Of a stretch of DNA of 64,000 nt, positions 63,950 through 64,000 are shown in pieces. Below the pieces are notes generated by a model. That model saw nothing but the letters and a program-made list of their open reading frames with translations, was not told where the DNA came from and ran no database searches. A program made the position numbers and the translations under genes. The DNA is from Arthrobacter sp. B1805 (lineage in GTDB: Bacteria > Actinomycetota > Actinomycetes > Actinomycetales > Micrococcaceae), in NCBI RefSeq assembly GCF_002929745.1, contig NZ_PJIQ01000014.1:31623-95622 (forward strand), in the 5' to 3' direction. Position 1 is the stretch's first letter. Each line of letters opens with the position of its first letter.

Positions 63950-64000
63950 TGATCGCCCGTCCTCTGCCCGCAACTCGCCGCCACGTGGTCATCAATCATC

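Overview
The window reads as chromosomal core sequence of a high-GC actinobacterium, most likely a member of the Micrococcaceae close to Arthrobacter. Diagnostic genes are a complete Pup-proteasome locus with a naturally fused PafBC regulator, mycothiol ligase MshC, the RNA polymerase binding protein RbpA, a short actinobacterial GlgA, polyprenol-phosphate-mannose synthase, and many genes that appear to be leaderless. The genus is an inference from gene content and was not tested by search. No rRNA, CRISPR array, insertion sequence, phage or integrase was seen. One tRNA (Leu, anticodon GAG) is present.

Layout. 1-3.7 kb: end of an SDR gene, serB (-), an ABC ATPase, a SpoU methyltransferase and rpmE2 with a hairpin leader. 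3.9-7.5 kb: a lipoate ligase with swapped domain order, convergent with pepN. 7.6-11.1 kb: a three-gene unit of circularly permuted ATP-grasp, alpha-E and transglutaminase-like proteins. 11.2-13.8 kb: divergent glgC/glgA. 13.8-20.4 kb: a fatty-acid island with tetR plus acyl-CoA oxidase on the minus strand and thiolase, high-molecular-weight FabG and MaoC on the plus strand, around a 31-bp palindrome. 20.5-24 kb: a secreted S1 protease, kynU, an M50B protease and a small acidic protein. 24.3-29.8 kb: tRNA-Leu, a lipoprotein, an M20 peptidase, an acyl-CoA dehydrogenase, two small conserved proteins and an aldo/keto reductase relative that lacks most of its catalytic tetrad. 29.8-35 kb: uppP, mshC, a PAC2 protein, a HAD phosphatase and a site-2-type protease.

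35.1-51.2 kb is the Pup-proteasome neighbourhood: trmI, arc/mpa, dop, pup, prcB, prcA, pafA, two FKBP isomerases, pafBC, a small membrane protein, tatA, tatC and a Ski2-like helicase. Dop and PafA prepare and attach Pup. The ARC ATPase (C-terminal GQYL) feeds tagged proteins to the PrcA/PrcB core. PafBC controls the DNA damage response. 51.2-64 kb: an amidohydrolase, a 457-bp non-coding stretch with a strong promoter and several possible stems, ppm1, rbpA with a sigma-R-type promoter, SPFH and NfeD membrane proteins, an RlmA-like methyltransferase, an S9 peptidase, def, a UvrB-independent UvrA paralogue, and a PadR gene with a partner membrane protein.

Most of the window is ordinary core genome, and no wholly new system can be proved from it. 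The best leads are: a repeated leaderless promoter layout (-10 hexamer TANNNT 6-7 nt before the start codon) at 13 genes; the symmetric TetR operator with two opposed -10 boxes; the non-coding stretch at 52.9-53.2 kb; the ATP-grasp/alpha-E/transglutaminase unit, whose product is unknown; the sigma-R promoter of rbpA; and the degenerate aldo/keto reductase.
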